A stretch of DNA of 33,549 bases from the NCBI GenBank assembly GCA_004210805.1, contig SDXZ01000066.1, positions 1-33,549 of the forward strand, in the 5' to 3' direction. A model generated the notes under the pieces. That model saw only the letters and a program-made list of their open reading frames with translations. It searched no databases and was not told the origin of the DNA. Made by a program: the position numbers and the translations under genes. Numbering within the stretch: position 1 is the stretch's first letter; every line of letters begins with the position of its first letter. Shown piece after piece: positions 7,616-15,759 of the stretch. This DNA comes from Acidovorax sp. (lineage in GTDB: Bacteria; Pseudomonadota; Gammaproteobacteria; Burkholderiales; Burkholderiaceae_C).

Positions 7616-9777
7616 GCGGTGCCTTCCGGGGCCTTGCCGGCCCCGATCAGTTTCTGTGCGAGCTGGACGAACTCTTGGTCGCCATCCATCGTCTTGCGGT
7701 TGGTCGACAGGGCCATGGTGGCGCGGGAGCGGCCACCCTCACCTTCGTGGGGAGCAACCCAGATCCATACGCGCCGCTCACGCACGTACAGCATGGCAAA
7801 AACGCCCAGGATCAGCAAGGCGCAGCCCAGATAGACGATGCTCTTGCCCGGGGCGCGCGCCACCTGGAACACGCTGGCCTGCACCTGGGTGAAGTCCTTG
7901 AGTTCAAACACCAGCGGCGCGGGGTAGATCTGCGCGTCAGAAAGCGACAGCACGGCCTGCGTCATGAAACCCTGGGTCTTTTCGTCCTGCGGCAGCGGCG
8001 GCAGGCCGGCCCGCTGGCGCGACAGCTGCGCCACCTCGAACAGCGTGCCGTTGAGGATGCGCACCAGCACCTCGCCGGCGCGTGCGCGCTCGGCCTCCGG
8101 CACGTTGGCTTCCATGAAGTCCGACACCGCCTGCAGGCCGCCCGTGGGCTTGCCGTCCACCATGCCGCGCCCGGCAAACAGCGCCAGCGCGCGCGACGCA
8201 GACTGGCGCAGCTGTTCGGCCAGATCGGTGCGCGAGGGGTCGACGGCCTGCGCCACGTAGCGGCGCACGGCCGCCTCGCGTGCTTGCTCGTCGGCCAACG
8301 CGGCCTTCATGCGCATAAATCCGTCCATGCTGCCCTTGTCATCGGCGGGCACCCGCAGGTAGCGAAAGGGCTCTGCCGGTGTCTCGCGCACACCCAGCAG
8401 GAACACCGGGGCGCCATCGCCGGTGTCCACCGGCAGCATGTAGTTGTGGAACTCGCGCGCCTGGCCAGCGGCGTCGCGCAGCTTGTAGCTCACGCTCGGG
8501 CCGACATTGCGCAGCTCTTTCTTGGTGACGGTCTTGTTGGCCGCGCCCAGGCGTGATTCGACCGATTCGCGCAAGTCGACCTTGCGGACATCCACGCCCG
8601 CACCACCGGGGCCGGCGCCACCGAAATTTTCCACGTTGATCGTGCGCAGCGCAGTGAATTCGAGCGTGAGCTTGTCACTGCCCGGGCCGCCGCCCTGGTT
8701 GGTGAGCTCGGTGGAATTGCCCACCACGCCCTCGATGTCGAACGGCTTGGCGCCCGCCACCATGGGCACGGCACGCAGCTTGAGGTGCGAGCCGCCGTCG
8801 TCAAAGCTCGACTGGTAGATCTCGATGCCTTTGTAGCTGGCCGGGTGGTTCACCTCGACGCGCGCCGGGATCTTCTCGCCCGTGGCCTTGTCGTGGATGA
8901 CGATCTCGCTGGCGAACAGCTTGGGCATGCCGGTGGAGTAGTGCTCCACGATGAACTTCTTGAGCTCGATGGCGAATGGAAGGTCCTGCAGCAGCACACC
9001 GTCGGACTGGTTCAGGATCGCGGTGCTCGACTGCGTGCCTTCGGCGACTAGCAGGTTGCCGCGGAACGTGGGGTTGCGCTCGGACAGCCGGTGCTCGGGC
9101 TTCACGTCGGCGATCAAGCCACCACCCTGGTAGGGCGTCTTGCCGCCCAGCAGCATCTGGGCGCGCACGATAAGGTCGCCGTCCAGCAGGCCGCCCAGGC
9201 ACACCAGCACGATGGCGCTGTGCGCGGCGATGTACCCCAGCTTGTTGGCCGCACCCGCCTTGGCCGCCACCATCCAGCCCGTGCCGGGGCCTGCGGGGGT
9301 GTCGCGCTGCTGCAGGCGCACCTTCCAGCCGCCCCCGGCCAGCAGGGTGCCGATGCGGCGTGCCTCGGCCTCGGGCACCTCGTGGAGTTCCGCCTCGGCC
9401 TTGTGGTGAAAGGCCTTCAGGCTCTGCTCGCGGATGTTTTCTTTGTAGACCCTAAGGTCTACCAGGATCTTGGGGGTGTTGCGGGCAATGCACAGCGAGG
9501 TGCTCGTCACCAGAAAGGCCAGGATCAGCAAAAACCACCAGGCGCTGTACACCGCGTTGAGCTTCACGGCGCCAAACAGCTCGGCCCAGAACGGCCCGAA
9601 CTGGTTGACGTAGTTGACCGCCGGCTCATGCTGCTTGAGCACTGTGCCGATCACCGAGGCGATGCAGATCACCGTCAGCAGCGAGATCGCAAACCGCATG
9701 GAGGACAGCAGTTCGACCCCGGCGCGCAGTGCCGCTGAGCCAGTCTGGACGCGAAGGCCCTGGGTGTTGTCGGACAT
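7612..9777 (-). CDS. resB: System II cytochrome c biogenesis protein Ccs1/ResB
   Basis: ResB/Ccs1 partners CcsA in the haem-delivery complex of the inner membrane. The product is 721 residues, at the long end of the family but normal for betaproteobacteria. Membrane segments lie near residues 25-45 (SMRFAISLLTVICIASVIGT), about 78-96 (AWWFLLILAFLVTSTSLCIA), about 180-200 and near the C-terminus (SIVYLGCALLILGVFAMLYV). Between the third and last segments is a large periplasmic domain. The N-terminal HEPAVNYVNQFGPFWAELF block is typical of ResB. It is followed with a 4-base overlap by ccsA and preceded by the cytochrome c4 gene across a strong terminator-like hairpin, so the two ccs genes may have their own promoter as well as read-through. 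Confidence 0.94.
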   Translation of the reverse strand: MSDNTQGLRVQTGSAALRAGVELLSSMRFAISLLTVICIASVIGTVLKQHEPAVNYVNQFGPFWAELFGAVKLNAVYSAWWFLLILAFLVTSTSLCIARNTPKILVDLRVYKENIREQSLKAFHHKAEAELHEVPEAEARRIGTLLAGGGWKVRLQQRDTPAGPGTGWMVAAKAGAANKLGYIAAHSAIVLVCLGGLLDGDLIVRAQMLLGGKTPYQGGGLIADVKPEHRLSERNPTFRGNLLVAEGTQSSTAILNQSDGVLLQDLPFAIELKKFIVEHYSTGMPKLFASEIVIHDKATGEKIPARVEVNHPASYKGIEIYQSSFDDGGSHLKLRAVPMVAGAKPFDIEGVVGNSTELTNQGGGPGSDKLTLEFTALRTINVENFGGAGPGGAGVDVRKVDLRESVESRLGAANKTVTKKELRNVGPSVSYKLRDAAGQAREFHNYMLPVDTGDGAPVFLLGVRETPAEPFRYLRVPADDKGSMDGFMRMKAALADEQAREAAVRRYVAQAVDPSRTDLAEQLRQSASRALALFAGRGMVDGKPTGGLQAVSDFMEANVPEAERARAGEVLVRILNGTLFEVAQLSRQRAGLPPLPQDEKTQGFMTQAVLSLSDAQIYPAPLVFELKDFTQVQASVFQVARAPGKSIVYLGCALLILGVFAMLYVRERRVWIWVAPHEGEGGRSRATMALSTNRKTMDGDQEFVQLAQKLIGAGKAPEGTA

Positions 9778-9830
9778 GAATGAAAAATGGAGCGAGGGTG
9801 CTGCGGTGCGCGCGGGAGAGAGATCAAAGC

Positions 9831-9872
9831 AAAAAGGGCGGGACCATCCTTGCGATGGACCCGCCCTTTTTT
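9831..9872 (-). terminator. Strong bidirectional Rho-independent terminator after cytochrome c4
   Basis: GGGCGGG (9836-9842) pairs with CCCGCCC (9860-9866), and CCATC (9844-9848) pairs with GATGG (9854-9858), with one A/A mismatch and a 5-base loop. An A-run (9831-9835) and a T-run (9867-9872) flank the stem, so both strands would read as a terminator. It lies between the end of the cytochrome c4 gene and the start of ccs1, both on the minus strand. Confidence 0.88.
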
Positions 9873-9938
9873 GGGGTTGTTATTGGCGGTAGGTTCCGTG
9901 CGGCCCGTTTACCAGGGCCACGGGTTGACGAAGATCAA

Positions 9939-10580
9939 TCAGCGCAGGCCGGCGATGTAGTCCGATACCGCCCGGATTTCCTTGTCGTTGAGCTTGGCCG
10001 CAATCTGCGTCATCTGGATGCTGTTGGCACGTTTGCCTTCGCGGAACTCGGACAGCTGCTTGGACGTGTAGTCGGCGTGCTGGCCGGACAGGCGCGGGTA
10101 CTGGGCAGGGATGCCGGCACCGTTGGGGCTGTGGCAGCCGGCGCAGGCAGCGATGTTGCGGTCAGCAATACCACCGCGGTAAATGCGCTCGCCCAGTGCC
10201 ACCAACTCCTTGTCCTTGGCGAAACCGGGTTTGGCGGTCTTGCCACCCACCCAGTACGAGATGTTGCGCATGTCGTCGTCCGACAGGGCCGAGGCAAAGC
10301 CCTTCATGACGGGATCGTTGCGCTTGCCGGACTTGAACTCCTGCAGCTGCTTGACCAGGTATTCAGGGTGTTGCTGCGACAGCTTGGGGTTGGCCGCGAT
10401 GGCCGAGTTGCCATCGGCGCCGTGGCAGGCCGCGCACACGGCGGTGAAGCTTGCCTCGCCTTTGACCAGATCGGGCTTGGCCGCCTTGGGCGGTGCCGCG
10501 GGAGCCTCCCCCGCTGCGAAGGCCGAGAAAACAGGTGCTGCCAGTGCGGCAGCTGTCAACAAGGAGGCAAGCAACTTCAT
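9939..10580 (-). CDS. Diheme cytochrome c4
   Basis: This periplasmic diheme cytochrome shuttles electrons from the bc1 complex to terminal oxidases. The 213-residue precursor has a signal peptide (MKLLASLLTAAALAAPVFSAFAA, cleavage near residue 23). Two similar domains follow, each with a haem site: CAACH (Cys49-His53) and CAGCH (Cys146-His150). Candidate Met ligands are Met92 and Met190. The internal duplication, with matching KQLxEFxxGKR blocks in both halves, is diagnostic of c4. It is divergent from engB and upstream of the ccs genes that mature it. Termination is by the hairpin at 9831-9872. Confidence 0.95.
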   Translation of the reverse strand: MKLLASLLTAAALAAPVFSAFAAGEAPAAPPKAAKPDLVKGEASFTAVCAACHGADGNSAIAANPKLSQQHPEYLVKQLQEFKSGKRNDPVMKGFASALSDDDMRNISYWVGGKTAKPGFAKDKELVALGERIYRGGIADRNIAACAGCHSPNGAGIPAQYPRLSGQHADYTSKQLSEFREGKRANSIQMTQIAAKLNDKEIRAVSDYIAGLR

Positions 10581-10616
10581 ATCGAGGGTCTATGTTTATG
10601 TGCGCAAAACCTCGCG

Positions 10617-10646
10617 ATTCTACAATGATGGTTCTTTCTCTCCCAA
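10617..10646 (-). promoter_or_regulatory. Candidate cytochrome c4 promoter overlapping an engB -10
   Basis: On the minus strand, TTGGGA (10646-10641) and TAGAAT (10622-10617) are separated by 18 bp, a reasonable sigma-70 promoter for cytochrome c4. On the plus strand TACAAT (10621-10626) overlaps it and could be the -10 of engB, although no good -35 is visible for that direction. The overlap implies that the two divergent genes compete for polymerase. Confidence 0.45.
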
Positions 10647-10652
10647 CGCCCC

Positions 10653-11417
10653 ATGACGACCACCCTTTCTGCGCCAGTTGCTGGCTCCCTCCCGCCCGCA
10701 CCCGACGCCAAGATCGCCATGGGCTGGATGCACACGGCCAGGTTCCTGACCACGGCCGCGCAGCTGCACCACCTGCCGCCCATCCACGTGCCCGAAATCG
10801 CCTTTGTGGGCCGTTCCAACGCAGGCAAATCCACCTGCATCAACACGCTGACGCAGCAAAAGCAGCTCGCCTTTGCCTCCAAAAGGCCAGGACGCACGCA
10901 GCACATCAACCTTTTCTCTCTGGGCAAACACGGCGTGACCGATGCGGTGCTGGCGGATCTGCCCGGCTACGGCTACGCCAAGGTGTCGCGGTCGGACAAG
11001 GTGCGCTGGCAGCAGGTGATGGTCAACTACCTGGTCAGCCGCCCCGGGCTCACCGGCATCGTCCTGCTGTGTGATCCCCGCCTGGGGTTGACCGAGCTGG
11101 ACGAGGCGCTGCTGGAGGTGCTGCGCCCGCGGGTCGAAGAAGGCCTGAAATTCCTCATCGTGCTGACCAAGGCCGACAAGCTCACACGCTCTGAGCAAGC
11201 CAAGATCCTGTCGATTACGCGACTGAACGCGGCCGGAGGAGAGGTGATGATGTTCTCGGCCCTCAAGAAGCAGGGCGTGGACGAGGTGGCCCAGCTGCTG
11301 TGGCAGTGGGCGCACCCGGAGCAGGCCGCGGTGGCTGCCGCTGGCGCATTGTCAGACGCCGCTGGCGCCGCTGACGCCTCCACGCCGGATGCCGATGAGG
11401 ATTTTGAGCAAAACTAG
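10653..11417 (+). CDS. engB: Ribosome biogenesis GTPase EngB/YsxC/YihA
   Basis: EngB is an essential GTPase of the TrmE-Era-EngA-YihA family that assists late assembly of the 50S subunit. The G motifs are clear: G1 GRSNAGKST (residues 53-61), G2 around RPGRTQ, G3 DLPGYGYAKVS and G4 TKADK, with SALKKQG as G5. At 254 residues it is longer than E. coli YihA (about 210). The extra length is an N-terminal stretch and an Ala/Asp-rich C-terminal tail. No clear Shine-Dalgarno precedes the ATG at 10653. The stop codon TAG (11415-11417) touches the first base of repeat copy 2. It is divergent from cytochrome c4, a common arrangement in betaproteobacteria. Confidence 0.95.
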   Translation: MTTTLSAPVAGSLPPAPDAKIAMGWMHTARFLTTAAQLHHLPPIHVPEIAFVGRSNAGKSTCINTLTQQKQLAFASKRPGRTQHINLFSLGKHGVTDAVLADLPGYGYAKVSRSDKVRWQQVMVNYLVSRPGLTGIVLLCDPRLGLTELDEALLEVLRPRVEEGLKFLIVLTKADKLTRSEQAKILSITRLNAAGGEVMMFSALKKQGVDEVAQLLWQWAHPEQAAVAAAGALSDAAGAADASTPDADEDFEQN

Positions 11418-11452
11418 GCTCCAGCGCTTATTCATCATGCGCTAGTAGCTAT
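11417..11452 (+). repeat. Dispersed intergenic hairpin repeat, copy 2
   Basis: The same layout as copy 1, GGCTCCAGCGCTT, loop, GCGCTAGTAGCTAT, directly at the end of engB: the last base of its stop codon is the first base of the repeat core. It fills most of the 50-base gap before the hydrolase gene. Here no long T-run follows, so read-through into the hydrolase is likely. Confidence 0.8.
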
Positions 11453-11467
11453 CAAGTTAATAGCGTC

Positions 11468-12397
11468 ATGATTCAAATCCACCCCGTCGCCCTGCCCCAC
11501 GGCATCACCCTGCACTGCCGTACCAGCGGCGTGGCCGGCCGGCCCGTGCTGCTCTTTCTGCATGGTTTCCCCGAGGGGGCGTTCATCTGGGACGAACAAC
11601 TGGCGTACTTTGCCCGTCCCGAGAACGGCGGCTACCGCTGCGTCGCGCCCTACCTGCGGGGCTTCGGCCCCTCCACCAGCCCGGCCGAGGTCGAAGCCTA
11701 CCGGGCCAAGCACCTGGTGCAGGATTTGGTAGCACTCATCGCATCGGAGTCGCCCAGCGGCCCGCTCGAATGCCTGGTGGCGCACGATTGGGGCGGCGCG
11801 GTGGCGTGGAACCTGGCCAACCAGCAGCCCCAGCTGATGAAGCGGCTGGCCATCGTCAACTCCCCGCACCCCGGCGCCTTTCTGCGCGAGCTGCAGCACA
11901 ACCCCGCGCAGCAGGCGGCCAGCCAGTACATGCACTTCCTGTGCCGCGCGGACGCCGAGGCGCTGCTGGCCGAGAACGATTTCGCCCGTCTGTTCGGCTT
12001 TTTCGACGCGCCCGACGGCCGCGCACCCGCCTGGCTGACCGACCCCGTGCGTGCCCAGTACCGTGCGCTGTGGCAGCAGGGCCTGACGGGCGCCTGCAAC
12101 TACTACCGCGCAAGCCCCCTGCGCCCGCCGCGCAACAAGGCCCGCAGCGAGGGCGGAACCGAGGACGACAGCGTGCAGGCCATCACCCTGCCCGACAGCA
12201 TGCTCACCATTGCCGTGCCCACGCTGGTGCTCTGGGCCATGGACGACCCCGCCCTGCTGCCGGCCCTGCTCGACGGCCTGCCCGGGTGGATTCCACAGCT
12301 GCAACTGCAACGCATTGAGCAGGCCACGCACTGGGTCGTGCACGAGCATCCCGAGCGCGTGGCGATGGAGCTGCGGCGCTTTCTGCAATCAAAATGA
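11468..12397 (+). CDS. Alpha/beta-fold hydrolase, epoxide hydrolase / haloalkanoate dehalogenase type
   Basis: The protein has 309 residues and the layout of Asp-nucleophile alpha/beta hydrolases. LLFLHGFPEGAFIWDEQ (oxyanion HGFPE, residues 32-36) is followed by the nucleophile elbow VAHDWGGAVAW with Asp107. The acid Asp is in LWAMDDPALLP (259 or 260) and the base His288 in QATHWVVHEHPERV. An Asp nucleophile rules out ordinary esterases and fits epoxide hydrolases or fluoroacetate-type dehalogenases; the substrate cannot be read from the sequence. There is no signal peptide, so it is cytoplasmic. It is probably co-transcribed with engB. The stop TGA (12395-12397) overlaps repeat copy 3. Confidence 0.85.
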   Translation: MIQIHPVALPHGITLHCRTSGVAGRPVLLFLHGFPEGAFIWDEQLAYFARPENGGYRCVAPYLRGFGPSTSPAEVEAYRAKHLVQDLVALIASESPSGPLECLVAHDWGGAVAWNLANQQPQLMKRLAIVNSPHPGAFLRELQHNPAQQAASQYMHFLCRADAEALLAENDFARLFGFFDAPDGRAPAWLTDPVRAQYRALWQQGLTGACNYYRASPLRPPRNKARSEGGTEDDSVQAITLPDSMLTIAVPTLVLWAMDDPALLPALLDGLPGWIPQLQLQRIEQATHWVVHEHPERVAMELRRFLQSK

Positions 12398-12432
12398 TAG
12401 CTATCAGCGCTTGATGGATAAGCGCTAGGGCC
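12397..12432 (-). repeat. Dispersed intergenic hairpin repeat, copy 3 (inverted)
   Basis: Read on the plus strand the order is ATAGCTATCAGCGCTT, loop, AAGCGCTAGGGCC, the reverse of copies 1 and 2. A TTTTT run follows at 12435-12439, giving a terminator-like structure for the hydrolase gene. The first base of the core is the last base of the hydrolase stop codon. Bases 12440-12558, up to the convergent acyltransferase gene, show nothing recognisable. Confidence 0.8.
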
Positions 12433-12558
12433 GGTTTTTGTCGTGAAGCGGGGCCATCGACTGCTGAACACATCCTGTAGCTGAGCCACGGCAGCCTGCG
12501 TAGCCCGCCACTGCTGGCACCGCTCAGAGCGGCCAGCCACCCCGCGCCACCGGCACCG

Positions 12559-13425
12559 TCAATACACCGAAGCTTCGCCCTCGGGCCGCGTCTTGAAGCG
12601 CTTGTGCACCCAGTAATACTGCCCCGGCGACACATCGATGTAGCGCTGCAGATTGGCATTCATGAGGGCGGTATCGGCCTCGGCGTCTTCGGTCGGGTAG
12701 CCGGGCCAGGCAGGCGAAATCTCAGCCACGTAGCCGGCAGGCGTGAGGCGCGTGACCATGGCGATCACCTTGGCCCGCCCCAGCCGCGCGAACCGGGGCA
12801 GCGACGGCACGGTGGCCGCCTGCACGCCAAAGAACGGCACGAACAGCGAGTCGTTGCGGCCAAAGTCCATGTCGGGCAGCAGGTACAGCAGACCCCCCTT
12901 GCGCAGGTTGGCGATGATGGGCTTGACCCCGTCATTGCGGTTGAGCATGCGCACATCGCCAAAACGCTGGCGCCCCTCGCGAAACCACGCGTCCACGGCC
13001 GGGTCCGGATGGGTCGAGAAGATCGACGTGAACGCGCGCGACGTGTGCAGCGTGAGGGCCGAGCCGCCCGCGTCCATGCCGTAGAAATGCGGCGCGAAGA
13101 TGATGGTGGGCGTGTCGCCCTCCAGCTCTTGCACGGCGCCCGTGAGCTTGACGCGGGCCTGCACCACATCGCGCGGCGCAAACCACAGCCAGCTGCGGTC
13201 GAGCCAGGATTGGCAGAACACCACAAACGTCTCTTGCGCCCACACGCGGCGCTGGGCCTCAGGGGCGTCGGGGTAGCACAGCGCCAGGTTGCGCAAAGCC
13301 ACCCGCCGGCGCGGCGCAGCCAGCACGAACAGCGTGCGGCCAATCAGCCAGCCCATGTTGCGCAGCACCGGCAGCGGTAACCGCGCCAGCACGCGCATGA
13401 ACCACACGCCCAGGCGCCCCGTCAT
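12559..13425 (-). CDS. LpxL/HtrB-family lipid A or lysophospholipid acyltransferase (HX4D copy)
   Basis: This 288-residue inner-membrane enzyme belongs to the family that adds secondary acyl chains to lipid A from acyl-ACP. The catalytic motif is H-F-Y-G-M-D (His113 and Asp118, HX4D) in APHFYGMDAGG. The later blocks LLPDMDFGRNDSLFVPFFG and YWVHKRFKTRPEGE are typical of HtrB proteins. A hydrophobic N-terminal stretch, residues 7-36, anchors it. I chose the ATG at 13425: its first bases overlap the stop codon of the upstream acyltransferase by four (ATGA). The open frame continues 100 codons upstream, but that part is out-of-frame sequence of the neighbour. Which acyl chain it transfers is not evident. 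Confidence 0.88.
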   Translation of the reverse strand: MTGRLGVWFMRVLARLPLPVLRNMGWLIGRTLFVLAAPRRRVALRNLALCYPDAPEAQRRVWAQETFVVFCQSWLDRSWLWFAPRDVVQARVKLTGAVQELEGDTPTIIFAPHFYGMDAGGSALTLHTSRAFTSIFSTHPDPAVDAWFREGRQRFGDVRMLNRNDGVKPIIANLRKGGLLYLLPDMDFGRNDSLFVPFFGVQAATVPSLPRFARLGRAKVIAMVTRLTPAGYVAEISPAWPGYPTEDAEADTALMNANLQRYIDVSPGQYYWVHKRFKTRPEGEASVY

Positions 13426-14279
13426 GCAGACACCTCGGCAGCGGCGGCGGGTGCGTCGGCCCGGGGTTTCTTGTAGCGGGCGTAGCCCCAGAGGTACTGC
13501 TCGGGGCATTGGCGGATGAGGTGTTCCATGGCCTGGTTGATCTGTACGACGGCAACGTCGATCTGGTCGGACAGCGGCTCTGCGAGCGGCTCGAAATGGG
13601 TGACAAAACCGCGGCCCCAGGGCAGGCGCTCGCAGCGCGCCAGCACCACGGCCGCGCCGGTCTGCTGCGCCAAGCGCACGGCCAGCGTCATGGTGTAGGC
13701 ATCGCGGCCAAAAAACGGCGCCCACAGGCCCTGCCCATCGGGCGGCACCTGGTCGGGCAGCAGGCCCACAGCCTCGCCGCGGCGCAGGGCCTTGATCATC
13801 TGGCGCACGCCTGCCAGCGTGGTCGGCACGGCCAGCATGCCGGGGCGGTTGCGGGCGGTCTCCATCACCTTGGCCAGCCAGGCCTGGCGCGCGGGGCGGT
13901 ACAGCACGGTGATGGGGCCGCGCTCGGCGCTCCAGCTGCGTGCGGCGGCCTGGGCTGACAGCTCAAAACAACCCTGGTGCGGCGTGAGGTACACGATGCC
14001 CTTGCCCGCCGCATAGGCCGCCTCGACACACGCCTCGCCCTCGATTCGGCAGGGCATGGGCGCGCCCAGCCACAGGCGCGGCAGCTCGGTCACCATGCGG
14101 CCGGCGTGCGCCACGGCGGCACGCACCGCGCCAAACGAATAGCCCGCCAGCGCCACGTTGGCCAAAAAGCGCCGCCGGTACGTGGCCGATGCCACAAACG
14201 CCACCCAGCCCATGGCCGCGCCCATGATGTGGAGCAACCACAGCGGAAACACGGAAAAAAATCGGAAGACGACTGGCAT
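13422..14279 (-). CDS. LpxL/HtrB-family lipid A acyltransferase (HX4E copy)
   Basis: This is a second acyltransferase of the same family, 285 residues, with catalytic HQGCFE (His101 and Glu106, HX4E), then LLPDQVPPDGQGLWAPFFG and a C-terminal PEQYLWGYARYKKPR. The N-terminus is hydrophobic (about residues 5-33). It is first in a two-gene unit and overlaps the next gene by four bases, so the two proteins are probably made together and may add successive acyl chains. It is divergent from metK; its start codon lies 132 bases from the metK ATG. Confidence 0.88.
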   Translation of the reverse strand: MPVVFRFFSVFPLWLLHIMGAAMGWVAFVASATYRRRFLANVALAGYSFGAVRAAVAHAGRMVTELPRLWLGAPMPCRIEGEACVEAAYAAGKGIVYLTPHQGCFELSAQAAARSWSAERGPITVLYRPARQAWLAKVMETARNRPGMLAVPTTLAGVRQMIKALRRGEAVGLLPDQVPPDGQGLWAPFFGRDAYTMTLAVRLAQQTGAAVVLARCERLPWGRGFVTHFEPLAEPLSDQIDVAVVQINQAMEHLIRQCPEQYLWGYARYKKPRADAPAAAAEVSA

Positions 14280-14340
14280 TAAAATGGACGGGTCGCTGAG
14301 TTAAATGAGCAACTTGCAGGGCGACGTAAAAAAAATCTGC

Positions 14341-14411
14341 TAAAGCGTTCGCCAAAGCTCCTTCGGGGTGAGGGCAACGCCCCAAATGCCGGAACACAGG
14401 AGTTTATTCAA
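14341..14411 (+). promoter_or_regulatory. Structured metK leader with a possible anti-Shine-Dalgarno
   Basis: The metK ribosome-binding site AGGAG (14398-14402) has a perfect complement CTCCT at 14358-14362. CTCC can instead fold on the GGGG at 14365-14368, and GGGC-AAC-GCCC (about 14372-14382) forms a third small hairpin. Two mutually exclusive pairings around an SD upstream of an S-adenosylmethionine synthetase suggest translational control. I could not match it to a SAM or SAH riboswitch class that I know, so it may be coincidence in GC-rich DNA. Confidence 0.35.
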
Positions 14412-15521
14412 ATGGCGAACGACTTTCTCTTTACCTCGGAATCCGTCCCCCGCTCGCGCGTTGCCGCCGAAACGCTGACCAACACCGGCCTTGTGGTGCT
14501 GGCCGGCGAAATCACCACCAACGCCCACGTGGACTACATCCAGGTGGCGCGCGACACCATCAAGCGCATCGGCTACGACAACACCGACTACGGCATCGAC
14601 TACAAGGGCTGCGCCGTGCTGGTGGCCTACGACAAGCAATCCAACGACATCGCCCAGGGCGTGGACCATGCAAGTGACGATCACCTGAACACCGGCGCTG
14701 GCGACCAGGGCCTGATGTTCGGCTACGCCTGCGACGAAACGCCCGAGCTGATGCCCGCGCCCATCTACTACGCCCACCGCCTGGTCGAGCGCCAGGCCCA
14801 GCTGCGCAAGGACGGCCGCCTGCCCTTCCTGCGCCCCGACGCCAAGTCGCAAGTGACCATGCGCTATGTGGATGGCAAGCCCCACAGCATCGACACCGTG
14901 GTGCTCTCCACCCAGCACCACCCCGACCAGAGCGAAACCCAGACCAAGATGAAGGCCTCGTTCACCGAAGCCATCATCGAAGAGATCATCAAGCCCGTGC
15001 TGCCCAAAGAGTGGCTGCAGAACACGCGCTACCTGATCAACCCCACCGGCCGCTTCGTCATCGGCGGCCCCCAGGGCGACTGTGGCCTGACCGGCCGCAA
15101 GATCATCGTGGACACCTACGGCGGCGCCTGCCCCCACGGTGGTGGCGCATTCAGCGGCAAGGATCCAACGAAGGTGGACCGCTCGGCCGCCTACGCCGCG
15201 CGCTACGTGGCCAAGAACATCGTGGCCGCCGGCCTGGCGCGCCAGTGCCAGATCCAGGTGGCCTATGCCATCGGTGTGGCCGAGCCGATGAACATCACCG
15301 TGTACACCGAAGGCACGGGCGTGATCTCCGACGACCGCCTGGCCGCCCTGGTCCGCGAACACTTCGACCTGCGCCCCAAGGGCATCATCCAGATGCTGGA
15401 CCTGCTGCGGCCTATCTACGAGAAGACGGCAGCCTACGGCCACTTCGGGCGCGAAGAGCCTGAGTTCAGCTGGGAACGGACGGACAAGGCTGCTGCCCTG
15501 CGTGCGTCAGCCGGGCTGTAA
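14412..15521 (+). CDS. metK: S-adenosylmethionine synthetase with an apparent 24-residue in-frame deletion of the GHPDK region
   Basis: MetK makes S-adenosylmethionine from ATP and methionine in the cytosol. Nearly all of the protein is a canonical Met[68 protein letters not shown] and a normal C-terminus. The N-terminus is not normal. [12 protein letters not shown] is joined directly to PRSRVAAET, whereas the family reads ESV-SEGHPDK, a helix, then DPR-x-R. By comparison with the E. coli protein about 24 residues are missing at 14447/14448. The product has 369 residues where about 393 is expected. The lost part includes the equivalents of His14, Asp16 and Lys17, which bind ATP phosphates and Mg2+ and are needed for catalysis. 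The frame is intact, the RBS is good and a perfect terminator follows. Either this copy is inactive and another exists, or the deletion is a sequencing or assembly artefact. Confidence 0.93.
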   Translation: MANDFLFTSESVPRSRVAAETLTNTGLVVLAGEITTNAHVDYIQVARDTIKRIGYDNTDYGIDYKGCAVLVAYDKQSNDIAQGVDHASDDHLNTGAGDQGLMFGYACDETPELMPAPIYYAHRLVERQAQLRKDGRLPFLRPDAKSQVTMRYVDGKPHSIDTVVLSTQHHPDQSETQTKMKASFTEAIIEEIIKPVLPKEWLQNTRYLINPTGRFVIGGPQGDCGLTGRKIIVDTYGGACPHGGGAFSGKDPTKVDRSAAYAARYVAKNIVAAGLARQCQIQVAYAIGVAEPMNITVYTEGTGVISDDRLAALVREHFDLRPKGIIQMLDLLRPIYEKTAAYGHFGREEPEFSWERTDKAAALRASAGL

Positions 15522-15569
15522 AGCCTTCGCGCACGTGCGGTGTGTCAGCCACCGCAACACCACCACTAC

Positions 15570-15601
15570 AAAGCCGCAACGCACCGCGTTGCGGCTTTTT
15601 T
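15570..15601 (+). terminator. Rho-independent terminator of metK
   Basis: A 13-bp perfect stem (15570-15582 with 15586-15598), arms AAAGCCGCAACGC and GCGTTGCGGCTTT, has a 3-base ACC loop and a T-rich tail (TTT, then C, then TTT). It lies 49 bases after the metK stop. The 160 bases from here to the DUF1328 gene contain only a possible -10 TATACA at 15731-15736. Confidence 0.93.
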
Positions 15602-15759
15602 CTTTGCCCATTCGCATGGTGCACACCCCCATTGCGGCTCTCTCCTACAGCCGCGACCCGCCCGTACTGACGGCCGCACAAAGGCGCTTCCCCTATCGTT
15701 CCACCACACCCTCTTGCGGCCCCACGCTGCTATACAACCCCTCCTTAGGAGCGACTGCC

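Noticed and set aside
5033-7834. Long plus-strand open frame (933 codons) across msrP and ccsA
   Set aside because: It is antisense to well-supported genes and is rich in His, Gln, Arg and Gly with no domain; such shadow frames are usual in high-GC DNA. The same holds for the 820-codon frame at 28593-31055 and the 713-codon frame at 16590-18731.
12559-13725. 388-residue version of the acyltransferase
   Set aside because: The first 100 codons overlap the upstream acyltransferase in another frame; the ATG at 13425 gives the normal family length and an ATGA overlap.
14341-14411. Known SAM-I, SAM-II or SAH riboswitch
   Set aside because: The conserved cores that I remember for these classes are not present; only alternative pairings with the RBS are visible, so no class is assigned.
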